Of a stretch of 64,000 bases of DNA, positions 54,168 through 63,487 are shown piece after piece. Where the stretch lies: contig JAZGUH010000483.1 of NCBI GenBank assembly GCA_037893225.1, forward strand, positions 1,882,118 through 1,946,117, read 5' to 3'. The position numbers and the translations under genes were made by a program. Positions within the stretch are counted from its first letter, which is position 1. The number at the start of each line of letters is the position of its first letter. The notes under the pieces were generated by a model, which was given only the letters and a program-made list of their open reading frames with translations, did not search any database and had not been told where the DNA came from. This DNA comes from Hippasteria phrygiana (lineage: Eukaryota > Echinodermata > Asteroidea > Valvatida > Goniasteridae).

Positions 54168-55378
54168 GCTTTTCCGACAGAGTCAGTCGGAAAAGGCCTT
54201 GTTTTTGTTCGGATTTTTTTTTTCTTCTTCTTCTTTTAGTTCCGACCAAAATCCCATAGACTTTGTACACAAATTTTGTCGATGTCACTTTAGCTCTTAA
54301 AAAACCTCAGATCTTAACCAAACTTACCTCAAACATAGACCTAAGCTGACATTCTTTGTCGAAGAGTGACGTCATGATGACGTCATCACCTGTCACGTGA
54401 CGTCATCTTAAAGGTGCGTTTTTCAAAGGCCCATATCTAGAGAACAGTAGGTCCAATTTCCTTCAAACCTGGTATGTTGGTAGGCTAGCTCGTGTTATAG
54501 ATGAAAATTGGGGTGACGTCAACATGACGTCATCATACGATTTTATAGTAATTTTTTAGTTTTTGAACTTCAAAGTTTCTTAAAGCCATATCTCATCAAC
54601 AGAACATGCTAAATTCAAAATTCTTTTTGTATTAGCTTTGTTAGCTCCTATATTCTTTCACATAAATGTGAAAAATGTGTGATGTCATCATGACGTCATC
54701 AAAAATATGCTTTTTTGAAACACATATAAGAGTACGTCTGATCATCATAAAAATTAGTGGGTAGGTAGATAGTGCTACTAGAATGTAAAATCCGAGGTGA
54801 CGTCATGATGACGTCATCGGCTGATTTTCTATGAATTTTTAGTTCTATCAAAAATCCCATAGACTTTGTACTCAAATTTTGTAAGTGGCACTTTGGTCAC
54901 TAAACAACCTCAGATCTTAATCAGACTTAACACAAACATAGACCCTAAGCTGAGCTTGTATGCCGAAGAGTTACGGGTTGATGACGTCATCACGTGTCAC
55001 GTGATGTCATCTTAAATGTGCATTTTTCAATGGCCCGTATCTAGAGAACCGTAGGTCCGATTACGCTCAAACGTAGTATGTTGGTAGGCAAGCATTTGTT
55101 GTTGATGAATATTGAGGTGACGTCACGATGACATCATCAATTATAGTAATTTCAAAGTTTTTGAACCTTAACATTTTCTTTAAGCCATAATTCATCAACA
55201 GAACATGCTAATATCAAATTTATTTTTTGTAATAGGTTTGTTAGGTCCTACATATGTAACAAAATATGTGCACCGTCATAATGACGTTATCAAAGGCATG
55301 AAGCCTGGTGGGTAGGCAGACTTGTCACAAGCAAGCAAAAATCGCAGTGACATCATAAAAAAAATGCGGAAAAGCCCT
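54168..55378. repeat. TGACGTCA-rich ~600-bp tandem unit pair
   Basis: Two related ~600-bp units (about 54,240-54,845 and 54,846-55,340) share ATCCCATAGACTTTGTACNC, CATATCTAGAGAAC and CATCAACAGAACATGCTAA. Within them I count ten exact TGACGTCA palindromes, often paired as GTGACGTCATGATGACGTCA, plus variants. GGCTTTTCCG at 54,168 and CGGAAAAGCC at 55,369-55,378 could be the inverted ends of a containing element. TGACGTCA is the CRE/ATF binding site; any regulatory role is inference. Confidence 0.85.
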
Positions 55379-55602
55379 ATGTTCTGTTCAGCGAAGAGAC
55401 ATAGAGTCCTAGTTAAAGCATGGAGGTAGTTAAAGTATTAAACTCTTCCAGAAATGTGTTTTTACCACGACAACTGCGGTAGGCCCTATCTATACTGTGA
55501 GTATTATTACTTGTGGTTGGTTACTTACTTGCACCGGCAGTTCATGCCTGTGTAGATTAAATTGTATCATTGAAAACACTGACACAAAGTCGTATGACTT
55601 AC

Positions 55603-55625
55603 CTAATAAGTGCCACAACTTTCAT
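55603..55625 (-). CDS. DPH6: DPH6 exon 1, 23-nt coding part with start codon
   Basis: The minus strand reads ATGAAAGTTGTGGCACTTAT and TAG|GTAAGT: M-K-V-V-A-L-I plus AG, which joins to the T of exon 2 as Ser. Human DPH6 begins MRVAALISGGKDS, so the start is well supported. It is too short to stand out as an open frame. Confidence 0.95.
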
Positions 55626-55810
55626 TGTTCAAGCAGTCAATTTTAAGAACACGTAGGGCCTACATAAACAAGTTAACGCAACAAAATATCGCCGACTGGA
55701 CTGCACGCAGAGAGCCGATCGCGATTGTACTCGACGGCACGTGTGTGAGAGCGCCACCACTCGACAATAACAAAAGAGGTTTAGGACAAGGCGGGCGGTC
55801 GATACGGTAG
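55626..55810 (-). promoter_or_regulatory. Probable DPH6 5' UTR and promoter, CpG-containing
   Basis: This stretch upstream of the start codon is locally rich in CpG (ATATCGCCGACTGG, GAGCCGATCGCGATTG, CGACGGCACGTGTG) against an AT-rich background, and contains an E-box CACGTG. The promoter call rests on position and composition only. No TATA box is obvious. Confidence 0.4.
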
Positions 55811-55817
55811 AGACTTA

Positions 55818-56463
55818 AGGCCCTGTCCGAATTACTTGGCTACGGCTGGATGTTACACACATGTCTATGGTAGCGGCTGCAGCCACTTCCCATAGACTCG
55901 TGTGTAATTTCAAGCCGCAGCCAGGAGCAAGTTCGGGTGCTGCTGATCTAGTCCCTTTTGTCAATTTTGCGATTTAAATCACGCATGCGTGGTCTGTTTT
56001 CACTCGAACGCATCTAGTCGATCAACTACGTCAAAGCTAGTTTGTGTAGCAACAACAAACTAAAAAGAATGTCGTCTGCTAATTGTTATTAACGAAGCAA
56101 ATGTTGGTACGTCATTTTTATTTTCTATTATGTAGTTCTTTTATTTTCTCTATTTAACTTTAGTTTAGTGCAATAAATAATTCATTATCTTATTTCAAAG
56201 AGTTATTATCATTGGACAAAACTAACAATTTACCGTAAACGTTTGCAAAACTTGCCCAGTTTACCTATCCTCCATCTTGAAACCGTGACGTAACTCGCGA
56301 GTGACTAGAGAAACCATGGTCCGGAGCTAGGTTGATCCAGTTGGACTAGCTAGTCAAACCACGCAGCGTTCGAGTGACATCTAGATTGGCTATGGTTAAG
56401 TCTAGTCACTCTGGTCGCCCAACCGAACTTGCTCCAAGCTTACAAGTAATTCGGACAGGGCCT
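55818..56463. mobile_element. Inverted-repeat element (AGGCCCTGTCCGAATTACTTG), with nested element
   Basis: The left end AGGCCCTGTCCGAATTACTT is matched by the complement of the right end AAGTAATTCGGACAGGGCCT. After removing the nested 55,924-56,435 element the host is only about 134 bp long, a typical miniature element. No clear target duplication. Confidence 0.82.
55924..56435 (+). mobile_element. GGAGCAAGTTCGG inverted-repeat element, long copy (nested)
   Basis: Ends GGAGCAAGTTCGG and CCGAACTTGCTCC. The body matches 22,547-22,964 in the opposite orientation and has about 90 bp more in the middle (56,180-56,280), so this is the fuller version. It interrupts the AGGCCCTGTCC element. Confidence 0.88.
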
Positions 56464-56544
56464 GAGTATCAGACGTTGCATGCATTGCGTTGCTCGTCGG
56501 GCCGAGCGGCTATTCCATAGACTAGGCGGCGGGCGGCTAGTGCG

Positions 56545-57315
56545 CGATGAAACCTACTGGAAAATGTTCGGCATAGTCGTCCCAGCCAGGTATCATGAAT
56601 GGCCACTGCCAGATATTTTCGTTGGTGGATGGGATGGGAGTGTGCCCACCAGACGAAAAAAACCTGTACTGGAGGGGGCGTGGCCGTGACCCCCTCCTGT
56701 TCCTTTTCGCTGATACAGTTGCAACGCGGCGATAGAGAAAATGTGAAACAAGTTTCTATAGATGCCTTGACACTTGTAGAAAATAAAAATGTAACTTAAG
56801 AGTCATTTAAGATCAGACTTTTATTAACTTAAGAGAGGCGCGAATAGTGCGGAGGGGGCGTGGCCGCCACCCCCTTCCAAGTACATTTTCGCTTATATCA
56901 TCGCAATACATTATTTTAATTTGCCGATGCCTTGTGGCTATTTTATACCCATTAAAAAAATAAAACACACCATTCTCATCAAATGTCCATGTACAGTACT
57001 AGCAATATTATTATATGTGTTGGGGCCGAAGCTTAGTTTTTCAAAAAGAGGTACAGATAATAAAAACTTACAAAAACAGTTTTTTTACATCCATTTCCCT
57101 TGTTCTTTATGCTGTGAAATACACTTGGACACAAGATTCTTACATTCTTACATTATAACACTTGTTATTTTCACCCTTTTGTGGGCGTGGCCTAAATATG
57201 TCAGGCAGGGTGTGAATAAGAGCACTTCAAGCAAGGAAAATTTGAGATTTTGCTGGCAAAACACCAATGTTAATTGTGTAAAGTTAATTTTTAAACAGAT
57301 TGTGTAAATCAATAA
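56545..57315 (+). repeat. Large inverted repeat, left arm (~770 bp)
   Basis: It begins CGATGAAACCTACTGGAAAA and is matched by the reverse complement of 59,602-60,432 over its whole length. Common words include GGCCACTGCCAGA, GTAACTTAAGAGTCATTTAA, GAGAGGCGCGAATAGTGCGG and TTGCCGATGCCTTGTGGCTA. GGAGGGGGCGTGGCC occurs twice. Arms differ by scattered changes and small indels. The pair encloses 2.3 kb of other repeats. Confidence 0.9.
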
Positions 57316-57325
57316 AATAAGCTGG

Positions 57326-57370
57326 CCTAACGTTTTGAACTAAGGCAAGTTTTTCCTTAAAGGCAAATAA
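57326..57370 (-). repeat. Conserved stem-loop motif ending GAAAC-like, copy 2
   Basis: On the minus strand: GCCTTTAAGGAAAAACTTGC, then CTTAGTTCAAAACGTTAGGCC in part. It is homologous to the 42,421 copy and continues the inner end of the large inverted repeat. Confidence 0.5.
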
Positions 57371-57499
57371 CAGTGTGATACTCTGGGGTGTGTATACAGT
57401 GTTTATATAAAAAACGTCGAAGGGCAAAACTCAAAATTTAATTTACATCACTCCGACGCAAATTCCATGTTATGAATAGTTTGGTTGCGGTGCCCGCTG

Positions 57500-57830
57500 G
57501 TAAATCAGATTCAAACTAGGCTGCCGACATCGGCTAGTTCTGCGGTCGAATGGTAAGAAATCTGCACTACAGAAAGCAGATCGAGAGTTCAAGTCCCACC
57601 TGAGTGAGTGATTTTTTTCTAATATCTCTTTGGTGTATGTGTGTGAACGCACCCGGGAGCAGAGGGACAAAATAGGGACAATGGTACCCGGCAAGTCGGT
57701 CTATAGAAATGGATGGACCCGACGAGAAAAACGCTATGTATTTGTATACAGTGTATATCCATGGGAACAAAAGAGAATAGATGGGAAGTAGGGTCGAACA
57801 ATGGAGGTACCCTGTAAGTGGGCAGGTGTA
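57500..57830 (+). repeat. tRNA-headed SINE-like segment
   Basis: CGGTCGAATGGTAAGAAATC resembles a degenerate A-box region, and GAGAGTTCAAGTCCCACC (about 57,584-57,601) a B-box. A ~230-bp unrelated body follows. No proper tRNA fold. Boundaries are approximate. Confidence 0.45.
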
Positions 57831-57855
57831 TATTCGTGTGAGTACACACAGTCGT

Positions 57856-57875
57856 ACTTTCCCAATACTTCCGAA
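57856..57875 (+). repeat. ~200-bp interspersed repeat, copy 4, left piece
   Basis: ACTTTCCCAATACTTCCGA is the start of the repeat seen at 10,321 and 20,107. It is cut here by the hAT-like miniature element and resumes at 58,253. Confidence 0.85.
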
Positions 57876-58143
57876 CAGTGGCGCACCCAGGATTTGACTT
57901 TGGAGGGGGGGGGGGGGATCAGTGGGGTGGGCTCACCAATTTTTGTTTACATTATTTTTAAGAATGTTGAAATTTTCAAAAAGATGTTGCCCCAGATTTT
58001 TGCCTCGGAAAAATAATTTTGAAAGGGGGGGGGGGGGGGGGGGGGGGGAGGGTGGTGTATGGACTCTTTTGACGTGGTGGCGCCATTTACACCCCCATAG
58101 CCATATTCATATCACCACGGTCAATTCCTAGGACTAAAAAAAC

Positions 58144-58176
<33 letters not shown>

Positions 58177-58252
58177 CAAAAACAATTGACAACCTCGGGG
58201 GGGGGGGGGTTCAAGCCCCTAGCCCCCCCCCCCCCCCCCAGGTGCGCCACTG
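57876..58252. mobile_element. hAT-like miniature element with 12-bp TIRs and 8-bp TSD
   Basis: Ends CAGTGGCGCACC and GGTGCGCCACTG are perfect complements. The flanks CTTCCGAA (57,868-57,875) and CTTCCGAG (58,253-58,260) form an 8-bp duplication with one mismatch; intact copies of the host repeat read CTTCCGAGG there. The interior has three long G or C runs and an (AAT)n array (58,147-58,174). CAGTGGCG termini and 8-bp duplications fit hAT. Confidence 0.85.
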
Positions 58253-58440
58253 CTTCCGAGGACAATGCTTTGTGTTTCCTATTGTTCCTTTAATATAACC
58301 CAACCCCATAGACTAAGCACGTATTTTTACTTCCGAGGACCGATTTCAACAAAAAGACTTGACTTGCGAGGACTGAAAGGTTTCTTTGTATTTTCTTTCT
58401 CCTCTTGTCCTCGGAAGTATATACAGAACCTGTACACAGT
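58253..58440 (+). repeat. ~200-bp interspersed repeat, copy 4, right piece
   Basis: Continues with GACAATGCTTTGTGTTTCC through TATACAGAACCTGTACACAG. Together with 57,856-57,875 it restores the arrangement of the other copies. Confidence 0.88.
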
Positions 58441-58665
58441 GTTTATAAAATACTATATTTATAAAATGAAGGGCAAAACTCAAAATTGCATTTACATGAA
58501 TAACGTGCGAGGCATATAAAAGAGAGATTAAGGACTAGAGGAGAGATCGACAGGTGAACATCAAATGACCCGCAAGGAACAAAAGAGTGTGGTTTGGGCG
58601 AGGATGAAAGAGATGGGTGGGAGATAAGGATGGCGGACAAAAAAAGTGGCAAAAAGTAGGATTAA

Positions 58666-58781
58666 TAGAGTACCGAAGTCTGACGTCAGTTGGCGCGACA
58701 ACTGGTTCCAAACAAATGCAGTTTAGAATGTATTCTGGTTCCAAACATGGCATTGATTGACGTCATCACTTCGGTACTCTA
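58666..58781. mobile_element. Mariner-like miniature element, TA target, CRE in ends
   Basis: TA at both edges (58,666-58,667; 58,780-58,781). The left end GAGTACCGAAGTCTGACGTC and the right end GACGTCATCACTTCGGTACTC are imperfect complements. The TGACGTCA palindrome is within each terminal repeat. A two-base TA duplication suggests Tc1/mariner; not proven. Confidence 0.75.
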
Positions 58782-59023
58782 TAGGAGATGGTATAAGTGT
58801 GGCAAGGGTTAAAGGAAGGGGAAGACATTAAAGGAGGCAATAGGTCCTCTGAATGGTGTCAGACTCCTGTATGTGATTCTGGCAAACCAATAATTTGGAA
58901 CTTAATGTACCATGCTGGGTGGGAATAGAAGCATCCTTGGTTGGGACTTCAGCTCGAATAATCAGGTATCGTAGGTTACGGGACGCCTATACTCCAATAC
59001 TGGTCTGTCACTGTCAGGGTTTC

Positions 59024-59304
59024 CAGGGGCGGATCGGGGGGGGGGGGGGGGGGGTGGTCGAAACCCCTCCAGCTGTGACCCAAAATCAATTATAATAGTT
59101 ACAGTAATAATACAAAAAGATAACATTCTGCAGGGGTTATTATCTGTATGTGGTGAACGTTAATGGTAAGTGCATCTGTCACAATGTGCTGCATTACATA
59201 ATGTCCGGCTGTCCGCAAAAATCGGACATAACAAAAATCTGACGGGTCTGATCACCCCCCCCCCCCCCCCCCCCCCCCCGCAATAATTCCTGGATCCGTC
59301 CCTG
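59024..59304. mobile_element. CAGGGRCGGATC-ended miniature element
   Basis: The left end is CAGGGGCGGATC and the right end in reverse complement CAGGGACGGATCCAGGAATT. The interior starts with a ~16-nt poly-G and ends with a ~24-nt poly-C run. GTTTC occurs at both outer flanks, a possible 5-bp duplication. Probably hAT-like. Confidence 0.65.
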
Positions 59305-59562
59305 GTTTCTTTCCTTCTTTCATGTCTGTTCTTTCCTCTATTCCCTCCGTTGCCTGTTAACCACCTCCGGGCCCCATTTTTGCCTCTCCTGTGCCCTCCT
59401 CCTTCCCAACCCCCCTCCATTCTCACCCAAGCCACTCCTTACTCCCTTTGATGTGCCTCTCCCCTCTTTGCTCTTTATCTCTTATATGTTTCTCCATCCA
59501 TTCCTACATGTACGTGTGTACCCCACGTGTTTTTTCTTATACCATGTACACCACTGTAATTT

Positions 59563-59602
59563 TTCATTGAAAAAGAACTTGTGTAAGTTTAAAACGTTAT
59601 GT
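59563..59602 (+). repeat. Conserved stem-loop motif ending AAAAC, copy 3
   Basis: CATTGAAAAAGAACTTGTGT then AAGTTTAAAACGTTATG. It is homologous to the copies at 42,421 and 57,326, and like the 42.4 kb copy is preceded by a long CT-rich block (59,310-59,480). Confidence 0.5.
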
Positions 59603-60432
59603 TATTGATTTACACAATCTTTTTTCAAAATCATCTTTGCAGTGCACTATTAACACAGTTAACAATGCAGAAACTGTGTTTTGCCAGAAAATCTTTTTTT
59701 CTTGTTTGAATCAGAGTGCTCTTATTCGCACCCTGCTTTACATATTTAGGCTACGCCCACAAAAGGGTGAAAATAACAAGTGTTATAATGTAAGAATGTT
59801 TTATCTTGTGTCCAAGTGTATTTTAAAGCATAAAGAACAAGGGAAATGGATGTAAAAATCTGTTTTTGTAAGTTTTTATTGTCTGTACCTCGTTTTGAAA
59901 AACTAAGCTCCGGCCGCAACACATCATTGTATAATGATGTACACATTGAACATGGTCAATAGCCTATTTGTTTAGGGAATTGGACATTTGATGAGAATAG
60001 TGTGTTTTAAATTGGTAATGGGTACAAAATAGCCACAAGGCATCGGCAAATATGCCAGGAAAATTGGACAGGATTAAAATAATGTATTGGATGATATAAG
60101 CGAAAATGTATTTGGAAGGGGGTGGCGGCCCCGCCCCCTCCGCACTATTCGCGCCTCTCTTAAGTTAATTAGTCTGATCTTAAATGACTCTTAAGTTACA
60201 TTTTTATTTTCTACAAGTGTCAAGGCATCTATAGAAACTGGTTTCACATGTTTTCTCTATCGTCGCGTTGCAACTGTATCAGCGAAAAGGAACGGGAGGG
60301 GGTTACGGCCACGCCCCCTCCTGTACAGCGTTTTTTTCCGTCTGGCGGGCACACTCCACCACTGAAAATGTCTGGCAGTGGCCATTCATGATACATGGGA
60401 CTATGCCGAACATTTTCTAGTAGGTTTCATCG
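59602..60432 (-). repeat. Large inverted repeat, right arm (~830 bp)
   Basis: Reverse complement of 56,545-57,315, ending TTTTCTAGTAGGTTTCATCG at the outer edge. It is slightly longer because of small insertions (for example around 59,930-59,970). Both outer edges stop sharply at CGATGAAACC. Confidence 0.9.
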
Positions 60433-61445
60433 GGTTAACTCACGAGCTAGGCTAGCCCAATTTTGGGGGCCCTTATTTGTCATGGCCCTCCTGACCACAC
60501 CCACCACAGTGTGCTCGGCAGACGTCCATTTCCTTACATCAGCATGCATGTGGATCATTGTTATATACATGGAAATTGGTTAACTTTCCAGCTAGGCTGA
60601 CCCCCTTGGGCTCCCGTTCTATAAGCTCAGACATCAAAAAAGCTGCTATTGTGCTTTTGGACTGTATTACTCAGGAAAATAAAATTTCAAATTATATTGC
60701 AAATTATTTTGTTAGCATTAGGCTAGATAAATTATTAGCTTTCCAATAAAGACATTCCACACAAAAAATAGATTATAACACACAATAAAACAAATTCAAT
60801 ATATTTTTAGGAAAATCAATTAGGCCTATACATGCTCTAGTGGGTGCTTTTTCGTTCAAAACAGTATCATTCGTTACTGGGGGAAATCGGTTCACAATTA
60901 TTTTTTTTAGTCAGAGCACCGGACATTAATTGCAGCATACCGTACCGATACACCAACGGTAATCGTTGGCGGTATACTGTGTCCGGTCGGCTGAATAGAA
61001 AGCTATAATTAATTAAAGACGTTCCCAAATGAATCACGTTCGCTTCAACGGTTCTATTCTTGTCACAGGATTTAAAACAGTGATAATATTCCGGTGTCCT
61101 AAAGTAACCTCCGGAAGCTGGCGAGGACGAATCATCAATTAAAATTGATCACAAAGCAGGAGTTTGTTTTGGTTGCAGTGCTGCCGAGGTTAACTGGGCA
61201 TTCCTGATGAGCGCCATTGTCCCTGTTGTCACTATATACGCAAACAGAAAGCGCGGTAACACAAATGATACGACAATAATGCGTTGCCCATCAAGGCGGG
61301 TTAGCCTGGGTGGATGTTTATACTTGTCCATCATTATTGATTTGAATAGCCCATGTTGTGTGCCTTAAATTAACAGTAATTATAACAGTAATTATCTTCT
61401 TTGTTATTTATATATATATTTTTTCTCCATTTTTTTTATTTCCAA

Positions 61446-61478
61446 GGGGGGGGGGGGGCCTCCCCCCCCCCCCCCCTT
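61446..61478. repeat. Poly-G / poly-C back-to-back run
   Basis: About 13 G, then CCT, then about 14 C. It could form a hairpin or a quadruplex on either strand. One of roughly a dozen long G or C runs in the window. Confidence 0.95.
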
Positions 61479-62200
61479 GCGACGCCCATGTCTGAACGCA
61501 CAAGATCCTGACCGCAAAGCGGCTTTGAATGCATTTTCACTCCGTATGGCGGCGTCTCCTACAAAACATGAGACTCAAAACACAAAAGAGTCTACACTCG
61601 AATAAAAATGACGGCGCTGCCATATTGGACAAGCTAGCTAGATGCATGGACGCAATTATTACGTCGCGTATCGGATCGATCGCAGCGCCCTCCATCCAGA
61701 CGTCGCAGCACGTCCCGCTTACGACGGTTCCGCGTGCTGTCTGCGCAGTCTGCGAATACCTTAATCACGTGCAGGCCAAAAAACACAACGGCACGGAATT
61801 TAACGGACTGAAAACGCACGGGAAGCCATGCAGCTGTAGGCTAAAAACGCAACGCACACAAAATAGACCGCAAACACGTTAATTTTTAACTGTCGAATTT
61901 TGTTGCCCTTTATACATAGAGCACAATAAAAATCCTGGCTGAATATCGATTACCTTCAGTATAGCCTCCAATTTAGCCCCGAATAAGACATGCATGCAAA
62001 ACAATGAGTAACTTTCTAAAAGAAAGTAACATTATGAAAAGCGACAGTTAAATATGACGGTGGGGGCGGAACAGTGCGCTGTGGTGTCACGGCAATCATT
62101 CCTACATGAATTTGGGATCATGTCAATTTCTGCCTGTTTTTTTGTGTCAATCAATCCACAAGGGAAATTTGAATACATTTTCAATGTGAACAAAGAAACT

Positions 62201-62272
62201 GGCAGGAGCGAGATTCGAACCTGCGACATCCGGGTTACCGTACCGGCGCTCGGCCAACCGAGCTATCTTGCC
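62201..62272 (-). repeat. tRNA-Thr(GGT)-like sequence, copy 1
   Basis: The minus strand begins GGCAAGATAGCTCGGTTGG and has B-box GGTTCGAATC. By position the anticodon would be GGT (Thr), but base 33 is C instead of the invariant T. The flanks are also conserved with the other copies (TTTCTTTGTTCAC on the 3' side; CCGCCAACATAG-like on the 5' side). Hence a dispersed tRNA-derived repeat or pseudogene. Confidence 0.65.
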
Positions 62273-62514
62273 CTATGTTGGCGGTCTCCCAAATTGTCAG
62301 TATCTTTGTTCGGGTGGGCGCTTGTCAGAAGTCATAGACCCAGAATGCCGTATAGCCAGGGTTCACACCCAATTTTACGATACAACATGGGAAGTGACAT
62401 TGTGGGGATCACTCAATGAGGATCACGACTTTTTAACTTATAATTCGTCAAACAATCCACAAGGGAAACTGACTAGGTAAATTTGAATACATTTTCAAAG
62501 TGAACAAAGAAACT

Positions 62515-62586
62515 GGCAGGAGCAGGATTCGAACCTGCGACCTCTGGGTTACCGTACCGGCGCTCTACCAACTGAGCTATCTTGCC
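62515..62586 (-). repeat. tRNA-Thr(GGT)-like sequence, copy 2
   Basis: Best-folding copy: A-box TAGCTCAGTTGG, B-box GGTTCGAATCC, 7-bp acceptor stem with one mismatch, anticodon-arm loop ACGGTAA (C33). If it were a functional tRNA it would read ACC codons; C33 and the repeat context argue against. Confidence 0.65.
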
Positions 62587-62708
62587 CTATATTGTCAATA
62601 TCTTTGTTCGGGTAAGCGCTATACGGCATTCTGGGTTTATGACTTCTGACTAGCGCCTACCCGAACAAAGATAGGGCCTACTGACAATTTGGGGGACCGC
62701 CAACATAG
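62587..62708. repeat. Inverted spacer between head-to-head tRNA-like copies
   Basis: ATCTTTGTTCGGGTAAGCGC is answered by GCGCCTACCCGAACAAAGAT, forming an imperfect palindrome that continues through both tRNA-like heads, about 270 bp in total. Confidence 0.85.
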
Positions 62709-62780
62709 GGCAAGATAGCTCAGTTGGTAGAACGCTGGTCCGGTGACCCGGAGGTCGCAGGTTCGAATCCTGCTCCTGCC
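62709..62780 (+). repeat. tRNA-Thr(GGT)-like sequence, copy 3
   Basis: Head-to-head with copy 2, 122 bp apart. The loop reads CCGGTGA and the anticodon stem has an end mismatch. Upstream GACCGCCAACATAGG and downstream TTTCTTTGTTCACTTTGA match the other copies. Confidence 0.65.
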
Positions 62781-63132
62781 AGTTTCTTTGTTCACTTTGA
62801 TTTTTGTTTTTTATTATTATTATTATTTTTTTTTTTTTGCGACAAACACCAAGACTATACTGGTACGTTTTTCAATAGCAATAGTTTGTTGTAGGTCCCT
62901 TAGGTAAAATTAAGATTCTCAAACTAAGCATATTTGTATAATGGACCGGTACATTTCCTCGGAGAAACCATATACCCATATACCTGAACCATATTAACTC
63001 GTGAAGTCCCCATGGTTCTCCCCTGAACCATATTTCTCACTTATCGACAGTAGAGAAAACGAGTTGCCCGAAATTGGTTCTCCCTTGAACCATTCTCACT
63101 TAACGAAGGTTGAGATACAAGTTGTGCGACAA

Positions 63133-63148
63133 GGTTCTTTTCAGAACC
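63133..63148 (+). other. Histone-3'-end-like hairpin GGTTCTTTTCAGAACC, copy 2
   Basis: Identical 16-mer to 43,052-43,067. It follows several imperfect GGTTCTCCCYTGAACC words at 63,012-63,095, so it may simply be one member of a local degenerate hairpin series rather than a processing signal. Confidence 0.4.
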
Positions 63149-63487
63149 CATACCTCTCGTTAGTTACCGCAAACCGAAACGATATCGATATTCCACCATG
63201 CAAAGCCTCAAAACTTATATCATATACCCATTTATTAAACGTTGCAACATGGTGTGTGACGTCATTTTTTCGTAGTTCCATTCTTTTGTTCACCATACAC
63301 CATAAAAGCATGCGCGCGCACGTTCTCGATCAAGAACCACAGACTGCCGATATTCCGCAACCATCTCCGCACGATAATAAACTGGCTGGTTATAAAGTGC
63401 AACAGTATACGACAATACTGCAGACACGCACAAAATATACCGAAAATTGACATTTCCATCTCAAAAATAGGCAGGCGAGTTTATAAA

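Larger units (their letters stand above)
52138..55602 (-). other. DPH6 intron 1, 3.5 kb
   Basis: The intron contains the larger long-TIR element (52,684-54,164) with a nested 223-bp TTAA element, and the TGACGTCA-rich block (54,168-55,378). 52,140-52,680 shows no recognised element. Confidence 0.85.
55626..63487. other. Intergenic region between divergent DPH6 and the SLC46-like gene
   Basis: Almost all of this 7.9 kb is assignable to nested mobile elements, large inverted arms, SINE-like segments and homopolymer runs, listed separately. 60,435-61,440 and 61,490-62,080 hold no recognised gene; the latter is CpG-rich (61,600-61,860) with CGCTGCCATATTGG near 61,614. A run of GGTTCTCCC..GAACC words lies at 63,010-63,100. 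Confidence 0.7.

Noticed and set aside
61529..61882. 117-codon open frame in a CpG-rich patch
   Set aside because: No domain-like blocks and it lies in a region with several overlapping frames; the patch may be regulatory, but I see no gene.
62515..62586. Functional tRNA-Thr gene
   Set aside because: C33, an acceptor mismatch, several copies with conserved non-tRNA flanks, and a head-to-head duplicate point to a repeat or pseudogene.
63001..63450. 149-codon open frame just upstream of the SLC46-like start
   Set aside because: It consists partly of degenerate GGTTCTCCC..GAACC words, shows no family resemblance or codon pattern, and is not spliced in frame to the transporter.
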